Assembly: GCA_015680685.1 (NCBI GenBank)
Contig: MNCI01010116.1
Span: 1,615,705 to 1,679,704, forward strand
Origin: Gnetum montanum
Lineage: Eukaryota; Streptophyta; Gnetopsida; Gnetales; Gnetaceae
Length of the DNA: 64,000 bases
Reading direction: 5' to 3'
Shown here one piece after another: positions 21,965 to 34,544 of the stretch (position 1 is the stretch's first letter; the number at the start of each line of letters is the position of its first letter). The notes under the pieces were generated by a model. It saw only the letters and a list, made by a program, of their open reading frames with translations, had not been told where the DNA came from and ran no database searches. The translations under genes and the position numbers were made by a program.

Positions 21965-23329
21965 CCTAGCCCCCAAACTAGAAATTACATGCAAGTGCAA
22001 GGATAGCAAAAGTATCAAAACCTTAAAAGAAGATGTAGAAGATAGGGGACTAAAGATGTCATAAAACATAGATAAATTAAACTTTAAAGAAAACTATACT
22101 ACTCTAAACATGATTGAACTAACCATATAATCAAAAGAGAACTAGACGTGGGCCATCCTTATCACATCATTTTATTTAATTAAGATCAGACCATATACTT
22201 TTTATAAATCATAACTTTAACTAGACAGATACATGTATATATAATTAAAGTATCTAACTAAGATCTCATTCTCAATCTTCTCACAAGGTAAAAGTCAAAA
22301 GTATGTGGACTACTTTGAGCATGAGTCTTATGTCATACTTAATGAGGAGGAAAAACTTATGTTAGATCATGCCTAGCTGCAACTTTCATATTTTTCCTTG
22401 GCACTATTTCTTTTTTTAAAGGGAATGGATGAAAAGGGATTTTTTGTTATTCTCTCTCTTTCTCTCTCTCTAAATTTTTGGAAAATAGGTTGAAAGGGAA
22501 ATGGAGGCTAGGATGAGGATTTCTACCAAACCTAATCACACTTAAGAACTTATTACACTACCAATGAACATGGTCCTTATTCTTTTTCTTTTATTCCTTT
22601 TTTTTCTAAGGAAACTTTACTCATGGTGTACTTCATTCTTAAGGTAGGAATTCCAACATGAGTCTAGCTGATTAGCTGCATTAGCAAAGAACATGGTCCT
22701 TTTGGAACTTTGCCAATGGTGCAGTTCAACCCTCGTGTATGTGCCTTTTAATTATGGCATCATAGTAGGTCTCCTGGGTGACTAAGGGTTCTCAAGATGA
22801 GATGAACACACTTCACCCTATTGCTCACAAGATGGCCATGGATCATCACACTTAAGGGTTGGGGCTTAGGAGAGGGAAAATGAGATTTTCCAAGGTTACC
22901 TAGTGATTACAGCTAACCATTCTCTAATGTCACATATCCCACACTCACATGATCATGATGATAACATGATAAGTTAGCATAAAACTTTGTCCTCCATAAT
23001 CCAACAAAACTAACAAAATTAAAACCTTGAAATAGATTGGGAAGAATCATAGCATTATTAAAATATAGAATATAAAGGAGATTCATGTAATAGTAACAAG
23101 ATATATAAAGTATTATGCTTGCATTATTTTTCAATCATGTTATGATAACCTAGCACCTAGTAACTTAAACGATCATAATGCTTACTAAAATCATATGAAA
23201 GTAGAAATCAAACCAAAATCAATATGCTAAGAAAGAGATGATGGAAATGCAAAGAAAATATACAAATGCAACTATATAAAAATGAAATGCATGGTGAAGG
23301 GAAAGAAAACATGCAACTAAGAATCTACT
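21965..23329 (-). other. A2 polypurine tract and 3' UTR
   Basis: The minus strand reads AGTTTGGGGGCTAGG next to the LTR (21965-21979), the same tract as in A1 and A3. The remainder is colinear with the A1 (42793-43577) and A3 (51800-52859) 3' UTRs, including the block around 22911-23030 that matches 43125-43230. A CT-rich microsatellite is at 22451-22472. No coding region. Confidence 0.8.
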
Positions 23330-23580
23330 AGGTGTCCACATGGGGCACCTAAGTAGAAATGCTTTAGATGAAATGCATTAAAATTTCTAAGGAACTTATA
23401 TCCTTGCAAATCAGCAATTTTGTGAACATTGGGGCTAATGAAATTTGTAACTTGGACTGGACCTGGCCACATAGGAGAGAGCTTTGAGGATCTGTTTGAC
23501 TAGATGCTTTATCTCTCTTAAGGACTAGATCTCCTATTTTAAAGACTTTACCTACATATCTCTTGTCAAACTACCTTTTA
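23330..23580 (-). pseudogene. A2 integrase C-terminal tail (remnant)
   Basis: The minus strand matches the last part of the A1 integrase (42570-42792), including the block for 'gatctagtccttaa' and the conserved end 'catttctacttagg'. It is frameshifted and lies next to the RT stub, showing an internal deletion of most of pol. Confidence 0.7.
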
Positions 23581-23636
23581 ATAATTTTTTGATGATTGAG
23601 ATTACAAAAATCGATACATGATCATAATTCACTTGT

Positions 23637-24692
23637 TCATTTTCTATCAGGCACTAAATTTGATGCCCAACTTGAATGTTTCATAAGATGAATAATTCTA
23701 GATTCTAAAAGTTCATCAAGTTTTTCTTCCATCCAAGTTTCGATCTTAGGTCTAATAGGTTTGCATTTTTGTAAGTCATTAGATACAACCTCTCTACAAA
23801 CATGTTCAATGGATATGTCATCAAAATTTGGCACACCTTCTAATGTTTTAAGGGATAGGATCTCATTTATATCTTTGTCCTCTCCTATAGGTGGTGAGTC
23901 ATCTAGAAAAAATTCCTTTCCATCGTGTTGATGATAAGGCAAGGTATCTTCATAGATTTCTTCATCTTCTCTAGAAGTTTGATAGGGTTAGGTGGGATTT
24001 ATATGAGAAAAAGGATTTATTTTTGTAATTCCACTCACATGGTCATTTATAACATGTTCACCACACTCAACCTAAATAACTCTAATATAAATATTAGTGT
24101 TCTAATTTTCCAAAGATTGATTTTGCTAATTGAAGGTTGTAACTACTTGTTTATAGAAAGGCTCTCTTGGTATGACTATATATTCAGATTTTCCTTTGAT
24201 AGGGATTAATAGTTTTGAGAAATTTGACGTAAAGAAGCCCCCAAACTTGGCTCCAAAAATCTTAGATAAGAGCACATCATAAGTGGATGACATATCAACT
24301 ACTGAGATATCCATATAACATGTAAATGTAGAATATTATTTAAGTTATACTTTCACTCCTTTTAATGAACCTACTATAGGTGCGTTAGATCTATCAAGTT
24401 GTATCACACTTCTCGCTTGTGGTAGCATCTATGCTCCTAAGGTTTTACATACCTAAAGTGGCGTGACACTAACAGTTGCTCTAGAATCCATCAAAGAATT
24501 ATGAATGTTCTTTTTAAAAATAATCAGAATTAGGAAAGGAAGTTTCTCTGTCTTGCTCATCATGGAATTGCTTGTGTTTTTTATCAATAATGCATTAGGA
24601 ATTTCTACAAAATGAACTTGCTTTGCAGTTGTTAGGGACCTTTGTTTATTGGTTTTGGATATATGTATTATCCTTTGAATCACATATTTCAT
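23637..24692 (-). pseudogene. A2 protease, linker and RT stub with aRNH deleted
   Basis: 24692-24453 has the protease start with SLMDSRATVSVTPL (D-S-R, active-site Gly lost). 24314-24126 is the next protease part. 23942-23637 begins with the conserved linker PYHQHDGKEFFLDDSP and runs to NFDD, then jumps directly to ISIEHVCREV, the last block of the aRNH domain (A3 equivalent VTIEHVPREE), then to an RT N-terminal block (PIRPKIETWMEEKLDELLES, SSWASNLV). About 125 residues containing three aRNH catalytic residues are therefore missing, and everything after the RT start is gone. Confidence 0.8.
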
Positions 24693-24719
24693 TTCATTAA
24701 ACTATAGAAGGTCATACAT

Positions 24720-26395
24720 TGAAATGTTAGCTTTAACCTTTTTCAAATCCTCAACTAGATCATAAGTCTTATGTTTGTCTTTGGTTTCTTGTTGAGGTGG
24801 AGTTCTTCTAAGTATAGAAGGAGGGTTTGGTCATTGTGGGGTGTTTGCTTCGGATGGTCCAGTTTGATTACTTGTGTTATTTTGACTAGGAGCTCTTTTG
24901 TTTGGAGGAGTATAAGGATCATTTCTAGTTTATTGTTGTGTGTTATTCATAATGTCACTAAGTCTATGGTAGCAAGTGTTATGTGGGTTGGGATCACTCA
25001 CCATAACTTGTTTCAATGAGGGAACTTCTTCATTCTCCATTTCATGAGGTATGTTAAGGACCATAATATGGCCTTTTCCACTTTGTTGATTTTGGGCATT
25101 GTCACCATATAGTCCTATAACTTGTTTCAATAAGGGAACTTCTTCATTCTCCATTTCATGAGTTATGTTAAGGACCATAACAGGGCCTTTTCCACTTTGG
25201 TGATTCTAGGCATTGTCACCATATAGTGCTAAAAATTGAGGACAAGTTTTCTCAGAGTGTTGCCTACTATGATGAAGACAACTATAATCATCATTGATTG
25301 ATGTACTTGTCTTTTCAGATTATATAGGGACCTTGTTGTTGCTTTGCTTTAATTCAACTACTTCATTGAAAAGTTTTTGAAGTGAAGTTAATATTTGGAT
25401 CATCTGATTTTGGGTTTGAGTTAGAGATTCAATAAGATTAGATATCCCGTTTGGGTTTATCATGGATTGGATTAAGGCTTTTGATTGATCATCATTTAAA
25501 CCAGTGTTAGATGGTATAAATGAAGAAGACGTTAAACTTTAAAAATAATTATTTGAAGGTTGAGTTAGTTGAAAGGGTGAAGGAGTCTAAGATATAGTAT
25601 TGGTCATTGGAAAAGTTGGTAAAGGTAGAGGACTAGATTGTATAGGGTTACTGATGCTCATAAGCCCAAATTGAATTTGAATGCTATTCATGATAGCAAT
25701 TTGTTTTAACTTGATGGCTTTAGCCATCGCTCACTATATTTTTGTTATGTTGGGATCATATTTGATGGCATTGGCAAGGAATGGCTCAATGATGGACAAG
25801 TAAAAATTGAGGATACCACTAGGTTGTGGACACATCTCACTCGGTACATAAGCAAGCTGATGGAGGAATCTTAAATTATAGTCACAGACATATTCTCCAA
25901 GTATTTCCCTCAAGCTTGTGAAATTGCTTGATGCTATGGTCAAGCTAGTGAACTTGTCAAACTGAAGCAAAAACGTATTTTTGAATTCTTGCCACGAGTC
26001 AATGGAGGCATCAGGGAGCATCAAAAATCATTGGGTGTCTTTGCTCCTAAAAGTTGTGACAAATACCCTACATGTTATGTCATTTTTACAATGTTGTGGA
26101 TCCCTAGTAAGGTTTCAAAACATTGTATATGTTGGCGGGCATTACTAGTAGGGGTTGTGGGATCGAAGAACAAGTTTATGTTCTGAAGGGACTTCGGAAT
26201 ATCATGGTAGTTGGTGAAGTTGAAGGGGTTGCTCACTAAGGGAGTTGGGGATTGATTGGTTGCCATGCTAGTTTGAGTTTTCCTAGGGATAGAGGTTGGA
26301 AAACATGAAGCTTGTTGTTTTCTTAATGTAAAGTGACTAGTAGCTAGTTGGTTAGGGGCAACGATAAATGATTCTTGTTGGGAGGGTTCACTCAT
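24720..26395 (-). pseudogene. A2 gag
   Basis: The start at 26395 gives MSEPSQQESFIVAPNQ and runs through TLRKQQAS, where A1 and A3 have a TGA, into NPFNFTNYHDIPKSLQNINL. The middle part (26024-25734) has MLPDASIDSWQEFKNTFLLQ. The C-terminal part has the zinc knuckle C-x2-H-x4-H-x4-C (about 25230-25290) and an in-frame duplication of 38 residues (25003-25230). Several stops lie between the pieces. It is the best evidence for the original N-terminus of this gag family. Confidence 0.85.
25003..25230. repeat. 114-bp in-frame tandem duplication in A2 gag
   Basis: Units start at 25003 and 25117. Each encodes (minus strand) ALYGDNAQ...MVLNI(P/T)HEMENEEVP-type sequence just after the zinc knuckle. 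A1 and A3 have a single unit. 114 is divisible by 3, so the frame was kept. Confidence 0.85.
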
Positions 26396-26915
26396 AAAAT
26401 GAGAATCACAAAATATAAATGTTAAAATAAAACTATAAAATTGAGTAAAAGAAAAAAATTTAAAATAATATTATATTTTTGAAAGAAAACTAAAATATGC
26501 TATTTATATTTTTTTTTAAAAAAAGTAAATGTAGAAAATTACGATATATATAAAATTTAAAAGGAGAAAAAATAGTGAAATGAAAAATTTCAAAGGAATT
26601 AATGAAAACCACATCAACAAAGTTAGGAATAAGGTAAGGACCACCAAAATCAAAACTGGAAAAGAAGGTTTATGATTCGAATAACAACAATGAGAATTTT
26701 CAAGAAATGAAAAACATTAAATTTTTTTTAAAAAGGTAGAAAATAAAGGATTTGGAGAAAGAAGTTTTCAATAGGAAGTACAAGAAAATAAAATTCAAGG
26801 GAAATAATAGTTTTGAAATAGGAACAAAACAGGATCAAGAACAAGAAAAAATGATATTTCAGAAAATGGGAAAATAAAGGCTAGAAAAATGATCCTCCTT
26901 CTAGCATCAAAAAGG
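26396..26915 (-). other. A2 leader and primer-binding site
   Basis: T-rich on the minus strand, like the leaders of A1 and A3. Next to the LTR the minus strand reads CCTTTTTGATGCTAGAAGGA (26896-26915), equivalent to CCTTTTTGGCGCTAGAAGGA in A3; two bases of the PBS are changed. No gene. Confidence 0.65.
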
Positions 26916-28556
26916 TGTTGATGCATAAATTTTGGATGCACCAACATTGGGAAAAAAACTCATTTGAGGAGACTATTGCCTACGGTGTCTCCCATATGAA
27001 TCCGGAAGCCTAGGAATAGTCTCAGCTAGAGAGGGCTATGTGATCCAAAAAAAAGTAAATTAAACTGAAAATTTGGGAGAATTTAAATTGAATAACTATC
27101 TTGAATTTAGAGACTTAGTGAAAATAAAATAAGTAACTAGTAAATTTAAACTTTTTCCTAGTCTCTTGCTGCTACTATTCGTTCATGTCTTCTCATTGTT
27201 GTAGATGCTGCCATAGCCAACACTACTCGTAGCCATTGGGAGAGGGAGAGAGAGGGATCTGCTCCATTGTTGACTGTTGTTGTTCGTAGTTGCTACTAGG
27301 TAGAAAAACCTTGTGACAGTAAGGAAAAAAGCCCCACTATCCAAGGACATGCTGCTATTTTTGTTGGGTGTTGCTATTCCTGCAACCATAGGCTATCGCT
27401 GACCGCTGCCTGTTGTTGACTACCGCACAATGCTTGTTGTCATGAATACTTCCACCATGCATACCATCTAGCATTGTCTGCAATGTCTATGTCACCTATT
27501 GACACTATTGATCACTTGCTACTAATGGCCAACTACTGATCACTAGCTACTGGAGAAATGAACTACCTTCATTTTCACTAACTAGTAGCACCTGCCACTT
27601 TAACACTACCATGGAGAGAGATGCACTGCGATAGTTAGGAGAAGAAGAGGCCCACCAATCCACTACACATGGTTGCTATCACGTGTAGTGCACAGCTTAA
27701 AGCAACCATTGCTATTTTTTTGCACGCACTGCCTTGGCCCATACACTGCTATTAACACCTACGCTCACTACATACGCTGTTGTTACCACATGTACAGTGC
27801 ACACATGCTCAGCCATCATTTTCCACTACATGTTTTGTGTGTTTTTGTCTATTGCCTATCATGTGCTACTGAAGGAGGCCACTTATTGTTGTTTGTGTTT
27901 GCATTATAATTCCATTGTAGAGACTGTTGCCATTATCACGTGTAGATAATTGATTGGGAGAGAGGGAAGGTTGGCCAATTCACCTATAATTACGATTGCC
28001 ATTGCCACGCATCCTACCAGAGAGAGGAGAGGGCAGCCTATCTACCTACAATCGTAATTACCACTGCCACACAACCTATCGAAGAGAGGAGAGGTTGGCC
28101 TATCATCTGTCACCATGGTTCTTTGTACCAGAGAGACTAAGATCCCATTTTTCCATCTATTGGTGGAAGAGGGGGAGGTCGATGATGATATTCCTACCAC
28201 CTCCTAGTGCTTGTTAGCATCCAAAATAATGCTAAGAGTGAGAGGGAAGGCTCATTGGATGATGATCCACTTGCTCCTATTGCTCCCATAGTTGCTTCTG
28301 CAGCTGGCTTAAATGCCCACGTCTCCCACTAACGCATGTTGGTTACACCATGTAATACTCACCACATTTGCCATCCACTTTGGCATAACCACCATCACAT
28401 TCTTCACTCACATTGGTTACACCACCTCTAAGGTTGTTACATCTACTTCCCCATGTTCTTCGTTTCTCATTTCTAGTAACTATGGATGATTCAATCCATT
28501 TGATAATTAAAATTACCTTCACAAATAGCCATTAAAGTATTCAGTATGATAGCCTT
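26916..28556 (-). repeat. A2 5' LTR, first part
   Basis: Starts TGTTGATGC (plus strand) and matches 19552-21170 of the other LTR. It is interrupted at 28556 by B2 and continues at 38801. The 5 bases before B2 are GCCTT. GC-island decay is as in the other LTR. Confidence 0.85.
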
Positions 28557-29308
28557 TGATGAGTGGCGAGGTACCCCTACGCTCAACCATAAAAATACGA
28601 ACGTTTCACACATGATCCAGTCGAATTCCAAGGACTAAGTGTTTATGCGCCCTTGTGGAACAAGGATGGGTTGGTTGATCATTGTCTTTCCAAGCTTACT
28701 TGTATGTCACGATTGTATGGTTAAGTAAGCTTGAGGCATATGATTTTTATAGCTTTTATGTTTTTATGTCTTATGCTAGTAGGGAAGGAGACAGGTAACT
28801 AAGTGACTAATTTAACTTAACTACTCATTAACTAAGTTCTAACTAATCCTAACACCAACATTCGTTCCCACTTGCCGTACACATCTTGAACTAGTGCAAC
28901 ATTGCTACGGTTACCAAACGCTAATCATTACTAGGTTACCAAGTAGTACATGCATGCTCGAAGTGGTCATGCTTGTGTAATTTAATGATTTGCTTAATTG
29001 ATCAAAATGAATTGATGTGCTAATAACGTAAATGTAAAGTGCATAAAATACAATAAATGCATAAGAAAATAAAATAAAAGAAATGCGTAAGAAAAGAAAT
29101 CTCAAGTGTTGCAAGGATGAATCAAAGAGCTCGTATTTATTACCGTACACAAGGTGTGCTTAGGTACATAATGCTCAAATAAAGATCTGTCCACACTTAG
29201 ACCTCCTACTATAGGCACTTGGAAAATAATCTAACTTTCAAACATACTACAAGAGTTTTGCTTCTTGACTGCTGAAAGGACTTCCTCCAATTGTGCACCT
29301 ATGCACTA

Positions 29309-29317
29309 TATTTATAG
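29309..29317 (-). promoter_or_regulatory. TATA box, B2 3' LTR
   Basis: The minus strand reads CTATAAATA immediately beside the palindromic array. Confidence 0.6.
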
Positions 29318-29325
29318 GCTTGGGA

Positions 29326-29511
29326 GCAACTACTCTAATAATTAGAGTAACTACTTTAATAATTAGAATAACTGCTAAAGCAACCGCTAGAGTAACCACT
29401 CTAATAATTAGAATAACTACTAGAGTAACTACTCTAATAATTAGAATAACTACTAGACTAACTGCTAGAGTAATTGCTCTAATAATTAGAATAATTGCTA
29501 GAGTAACCGCT
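29326..29511. repeat. Palindromic minisatellite in B2 3' LTR U3
   Basis: Tandem variants of ACTCTAATAATTAGAGT (arms self-complementary around a central A) alternate with CTAGAGTAAC units. Frames read through it give Ile/Arg/Thr/Val repeats (for example TTLIIRITTRVTTLIIRITT), which are translations of the repeat and not genes. Confidence 0.9.
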
Positions 29512-29518
29512 CTCATCA

Positions 29519-31451
29519 TACCCCCATGACTCAATGCAAACTCATCCTAGAGTATAGAAGAAAAGAAACGAGTTCTTTATAAAATATCAGGAAGGTATGG
29601 GATTATTGACTAACTGACAACTAACGGTGGAATGGGATGATAGACTCAACGTGCCCACTGAATGCATCAATAAGAATATTACAACATTAGTGTTCATGAC
29701 CATAGTGATGAAAACTCATACATAAATGACATCCAAGCCTTTATTTGGAAATTTGAAGAGAAAAAGAGAGAGAGAAAGAAGATGGAGCATGTTGCCGCAA
29801 ATGTCGAGATTGTGCCTTCCATTGTTTATCCATAGTCATGCCACCAAACTTGCTCCTTTTGTAAATGCTCCAATTCCAGTCCATCATAAGTGCTTCCTTC
29901 AAGCCTAGTCCATTGTTTTTATGAGTGCCATTTGCACACACAACACAGTCACAAATGAGCAATGATAGATAATCCACAATGCAGTTGATACCTTGCCTCG
30001 ATATGAAGTGCATTGGCTGAGTTGTGGTTATGGTAGAAACTAGTTCAGAGATTTCTCATAGGTGACTATCTAGGGTGTAGGGGTTAGGTGAATAGTAAAA
30101 TGGAGAAAATTGAAAAATTTGTTCCAGGGCCCCCATGACTAAGAGCGAATCTCCGGTAGCTATCAGATGGAAAAATATGAGGAACAAGAAAGATGGGAAA
30201 AAATAACAACGGCAACACCAATAAAATGAATGTTATGGATGGGGATGAAACAAGAGTTGATTGATTACAGAAAATGTTTAAGAAAAAGAACTTAAAAATT
30301 GCATCAAAAAGGAATGCTAGTGGGTCCTCCCCAATGCAAACTCATGCCTTTTTTGCCCTGAGAAACCCACAAACCAAAGAGTTTGTAGGCTCTAGGAATG
30401 TCAATTGGAAGTAAGAGTTAAAAAATTACCCACAATAATTTACCAAAGAAAAATAATGCATTAACCCAGAATGGACTAATGATAAAATTGGTAATGAGGT
30501 GGAAAATGGGAAGAAATATGGAGAAGAGAGAATGGAATGGAATCCCAAGAACAAGGTTGTGTAAAGCCCCTTATGTATTTCATGGTTAAGATGACTAAGT
30601 AGAACTTCATCCCAAATCCAGACTCGAACCGACCACATTTAGTGACCTCACATGAATACACCTAGCCAATCCATCCTCTTGAAGCAAAAAGAATGCCTTC
30701 ACAAAGAGTGACCACCATCCCGAGGAGAGCGAGATGGAGAAGCAGGAAGTGAGAAAGGGCCTTAGTTAGAGGGAACCTTCATGCATGGGTAAGATGTCTT
30801 CCAGTTTCATAACCAATGCATGTAGCCCATATTTCTTTATTATGTCTAAGGGGTATGCTTTGAATTCTCACTTTTCTCCTTTTTTATTTTTGCATGAGAA
30901 CCACCCCATGCAAAGACTTATTTTTATTCACTTGGCTTCCTAATTTTTGAACAATGTCAGAATGGTGGAAAACCCAAGAAACAAGACTCTAATCACCTAA
31001 GAGAATGGCCAGCAAAAATGCATTGAATCCCCTTGAAGTCACATCCTTTTCATCCTTTGAGTCTTTCCTTGGTTTGAAAACTACCCAGCTACCAATTCAT
31101 TAATAAATTTACTTAGAAAAAGGGGATTGTATAGTTCTAAGAAAAAGGAGACCATAGAGTTATATGGATGAGTGGACGACATGGACTCATTGCCTATTTT
31201 ACCAAAAGAACCATACCTTAATATCAACATCATAATTTAAAGGTAAAAACCAAACATTAGCAATCAATATGATATAATGCAATCCACCATCATGAGCACT
31301 TATTGGATGACAAATAAAAGTAAATCAAGCAAACAAAAAAATACTAAAAACATGAACGATGGTATAAAACAACAATAATAAAAGTTGGAAAAATGTGTAA
31401 AACAAAAATGTGTAAAATAAAAATTCAAAAAGAACTGATGACTTAGAATGG
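29519..31451 (-). other. B2 3' non-coding region
   Basis: The short purine-rich PPT (minus CATGGGGGTA) is adjacent to the LTR. The rest is colinear with B1 (9527-11231) and B3. No env-like frame is visible. A tRNA-like segment on the minus strand (about 30570-30660) carries a good box B (GGTTCGAGTCTGG) and a plausible box A (TTGGCTAGGTG). Confidence 0.75.
30570..30660 (-). other. tRNA-like box A/box B segment in B2 3' region
   Basis: The minus strand has TTGGCTAGGTG followed about 30 bases later by GGTTCGAGTCTGG, close to the Pol III internal promoter consensus. A diverged version lies at the same relative place in B3 (about 2016-2110), so it is an old part of the B-family 3' region or an old captured SINE, not a tRNA gene: no cloverleaf acceptor stem is evident. 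Confidence 0.35.
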
Positions 31452-32690
31452 TTAGCATAGGTGGCCATCTCCCCCACGACTGAGTTGGAAGGAGGAGATC
31501 CGAAATAGTGAGCAAGGTTTTCCATCAACAGTGGTAGCATGAGTACTAGCTATCCTAAGCTCATGGAAAGGCTTGGTTTGTTGTACGTTGACCAACAGTT
31601 TCTTGTCTAGGCTCTCAGGTTTGTATATTGTCATGGCCCCTGAAGGAAAAGTTGCATAAATAATATAAGGTCCTTCCCACAGTGTTTGAAATTCAGTATG
31701 TTGTGGCACATGTACGGGATTCCAGTAGATAACCTTATCTCCTAGTTGATATTTAACTTTCCTAATCCTTAGGTCATGACATTGTTTATTGAATGCCTTG
31801 TGCAACCTGTTAGATGACATGGCAGCTAGTCGATTTTCATCTGGAAAGTTAAGGATTACTAACCATTGTTTCTATGCTAGATCAAGGTCAAGGTTGAGGT
31901 CACATGCCATGGATAGTGTACAAAGCTTAGTTTGAATGGGAAGCGTTGGTAATTTACCATACACTCACTCATAGGGAGAGTAGCCTGTAGGGAGTTTTCA
32001 TTTGGAGCAGTATGCCCAAAGAGCATCATTTAGTTTAGTGCTCTAGTCTTGCCTAAACTTGCTAATGATTCTTGTCAATATCTTCGTAATCTCCTTGTTG
32101 GTGAATTTTGCTTGATCGTTCACTTGGGGGTGGTATGGTGTAGTAAATTTATGCTCAACCCCAAAATGTTGCATTAATTTCTGAAAAGCTGCACATGTGA
32201 AGTGTGTACCATTGTCTAAAATAAGTGCACGTGGCATACCAAACCTATTTATGATTTGTTATTGAACAAATTGTGCAGTTGTAGATGATGTACAATCCTT
32301 AACAGCAGCTTCTTTTGCCCATTTTGTTAGGTAATCAATAACAACAATGATATAGGCTTTTCTATTGGACATTGGTATAATTAGCCCCATAAAATTAATT
32401 CCCCAAATGTCGAAGGGTTCTAATGGTTGGATCCATTGTTTTGGCCCTCCATTCTAGTAGTCATTCCCCCATTACATTGACAGTGCTTACAAGATTGGAC
32501 AAATTAATGGGCGTCCCAAAACAATGTAGGCCAATAATATCCTACAAGCAAGATCTTGATGGTCGTTCATCTCCCAGCATAATGACCCCCACAAGGACCC
32601 TCATGAGCATCTTGGAGAACTCACAATTGATCTATATCAGGAACACACCATTGAACCAAGCCATCGGGACACTTTGTAAAGTTGCTCATT
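31452..32690 (-). pseudogene. B2 integrase (degraded)
   Basis: 32237-32043 has PRALILDNGTHFTCAAFQKL with the second catalytic Asp kept (D-N-G) and TPYHPQVNDQAKFTNKEI, in which the catalytic Glu position is Lys. The C-terminal region 31820-31452 (KVKYQLGDKVIYWNP; LWEGPYIIYATFPSG) ends in GGDGHLC, as in B1. The N-terminal zinc region (about 32690-32400) is frameshifted. Confidence 0.8.
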
Positions 32691-32699
32691 GATTTCCAT

Positions 32700-34240
32700 A
32701 AAGTACTTGGCTCGATGAAGAAATTGTTGTTTCTTCTTAAGGTTTAACTCTTGTGGTATTTGTTGGATGAGGAGATAAGTTAAGAATGCCACTATACCAG
32801 TTTGTCTCTGTGGGTCATGGATTATTCACTATACTAGAAAAGAGGAATTCATCAGGAAAATAATCAGAAATTGGATACTTGTCCTCTTTGTTGTCCCATC
32901 ACAACCAAGATAAATGATCAGCAACTACGTTCTCGGTGCCTTTACGATCAATCATCGTAAGATCGAACTCTTGTAAGATTATAAGCCATCATATGATACG
33001 AGGGCTTACCATTGTCTTATTCATGAGTAACCTTATTGTACTATGATCTGTATGTATATATACTTTATATCCCAATACATAGTGTCTAAACTTTTCTAGT
33101 GCAAACACTACAATCATTAATTCTTTCTCTGTGGTAGTGTAGTTAAGTTGTGCACCAATGATACTTATACTTACATAGTGGATGTAATAAGGATGCTTCT
33201 AGTCATCTAACTATGTAAGTACAGCTCCTAAGGCATAGTTGGATGCGTCAGTCATGATATGGAATGCTTTGGACTAGTTAGGAGCTTGTAGAATGGGTGT
33301 TTCTACTAGCTTCTGTTTTAGAGTTTGAAAAGCTAATTCACATTCCCTGGTCCACTTGAAAGGTACGTCCTTTTTCATTAATTCAACCAATGATTTTGCA
33401 ACCTTTGAAAAGCTCTCAATAAATCTCCTATAGTAGCTAGTATGTCCAAGGAATGATTGAATATCTTTGATAGTTTCTGGTTGATGGGTAATTCCTTGGA
33501 TAACTTTGATTTTCTCGGGGTCTACCTCTATCCCCGTGTGTGAGATTTTGTGCCCTAGTACTATGCCCTCTTGGACCATCAAATGGATTTTCTGCTAGTT
33601 GAGTGTCAAATTGGTTTCTACACATCTTTTTAACACTTGCCCTAACTGGTCCAAGCCTTGATCAAAGTTTGCTCCATAGGTGGAGAAATCATCCATAAAT
33701 ACTTCTACACCATTTCCTATCTACAGTTGGAAGATGCTTAGAACTAGTCATTAAAATGTTGTAGGGGCATTGCACAAGCCAAACAACATCTGTTTGTATG
33801 CAAACATTCCCCAAGGAGTAGTGAACGTAGTCTTGGCTTGCTTTTTTGGGGCTATTTGCATTTGATTATATCCACTATATCCATCAAGAAAACTGTAGTA
33901 GCGATGCCTTGCGATGGTGTCTAAGACTTGGTCAAAAAATGGCAATGGAAAGTGATCTTTGAATGTTGCCATATTCAGTAGCTTGAAATATTTTTAGGCA
34001 CAATAACTAAGGGGCTAACCCATTCACTATCAATAATGGGGTATATGAACCTAGCCTTGAGAAGCTATTCGATTTCTTCCTTGACTACTTGCTTCAACTT
34101 TGGGTTCAAACACCTTTGTGGTTGTCTTCGAGGCTTCATGGAGGGGTTGATGTAAATCCTATGTTGGCATATCCTAGGATCTATTCCAGTTAATTTGGGA
34201 TATGACCAAGCGAAGGCTTTTGATCATCTATTGATTACCT
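32700..34240 (-). pseudogene. B2 reverse transcriptase and RNase H (degraded)
   Basis: 33972-33751 gives FKDHFPLPFFDQVLDTIARH and FLDGYSGYNQMQIAPKKQ. The catalytic VEVFMDDFSTYG is at about 33715-33680. A TAG at 33595-33597 follows LN at the position of the family Trp, shared with B1. 33582-33274 gives QEGIVLGHKIS, FLGHTSYYRRFIESFSKVAK and the start of RNase H. Later RNase H blocks (about 33250-32900) are broken by stops. A deletion near 33990 removes the block with KGGKWRVCID. Confidence 0.85.
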
Positions 34241-34493
34241 TCAGCAGTTCTTCTTTCTGTTGAAGAGCAAGCTTAGCGTTGATAATTACTGGTTTTCTGT
34301 TTTTAAGAAATGTGTATTCCATACCGATGGGCAATGGTTTTAGCTCTAGGGGCTTCTGCTTAAATTTCTCAAGGATTTCCAACTTCCCCCAGTTGACATT
34401 TTCAAGGTTAAGACTTGGAAGTTGGTAGTGGACTTGCTCTAATGCGTCTATGCTATCGATGTAAGTGCAAGTCAAACCCTCAATTGGTTCCAT
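34224..34493 (-). pseudogene. B2 PR-RT linker
   Basis: MEPIEGLTCTYIDSIDALEQ through KNRKPVIINAKLALQQKEEL matches the B1 region 14313-14050. It is the spacer between protease and RT in the Pol polyprotein. No catalytic motif. Confidence 0.6.
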
Positions 34494-34544
34494 GTATATG
34501 AGTGAACTACTTTCTTGATCAGCTGTCAGCCACTGGGTGCCTTC

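Larger units (their letters stand above)
28557..29518 (-). repeat. B2 3' LTR
   Basis: 962 bases. The minus-strand TATA box is at 29309-29317, and a palindromic TCTAATAATTAGA array (29326-29511) fills the sequence between it and the LTR edge. Confidence 0.92.

Noticed and set aside
29326-29511. Regular repeats that could suggest a CRISPR array
   Set aside because: Units are contiguous palindromic variants without unique spacers, inside a eukaryotic LTR.
29247-29534. Ile/Arg/Val-repeat frames (also 38512-38905)
   Set aside because: Translations of the palindromic LTR minisatellite on both strands; no family match and no constraint.
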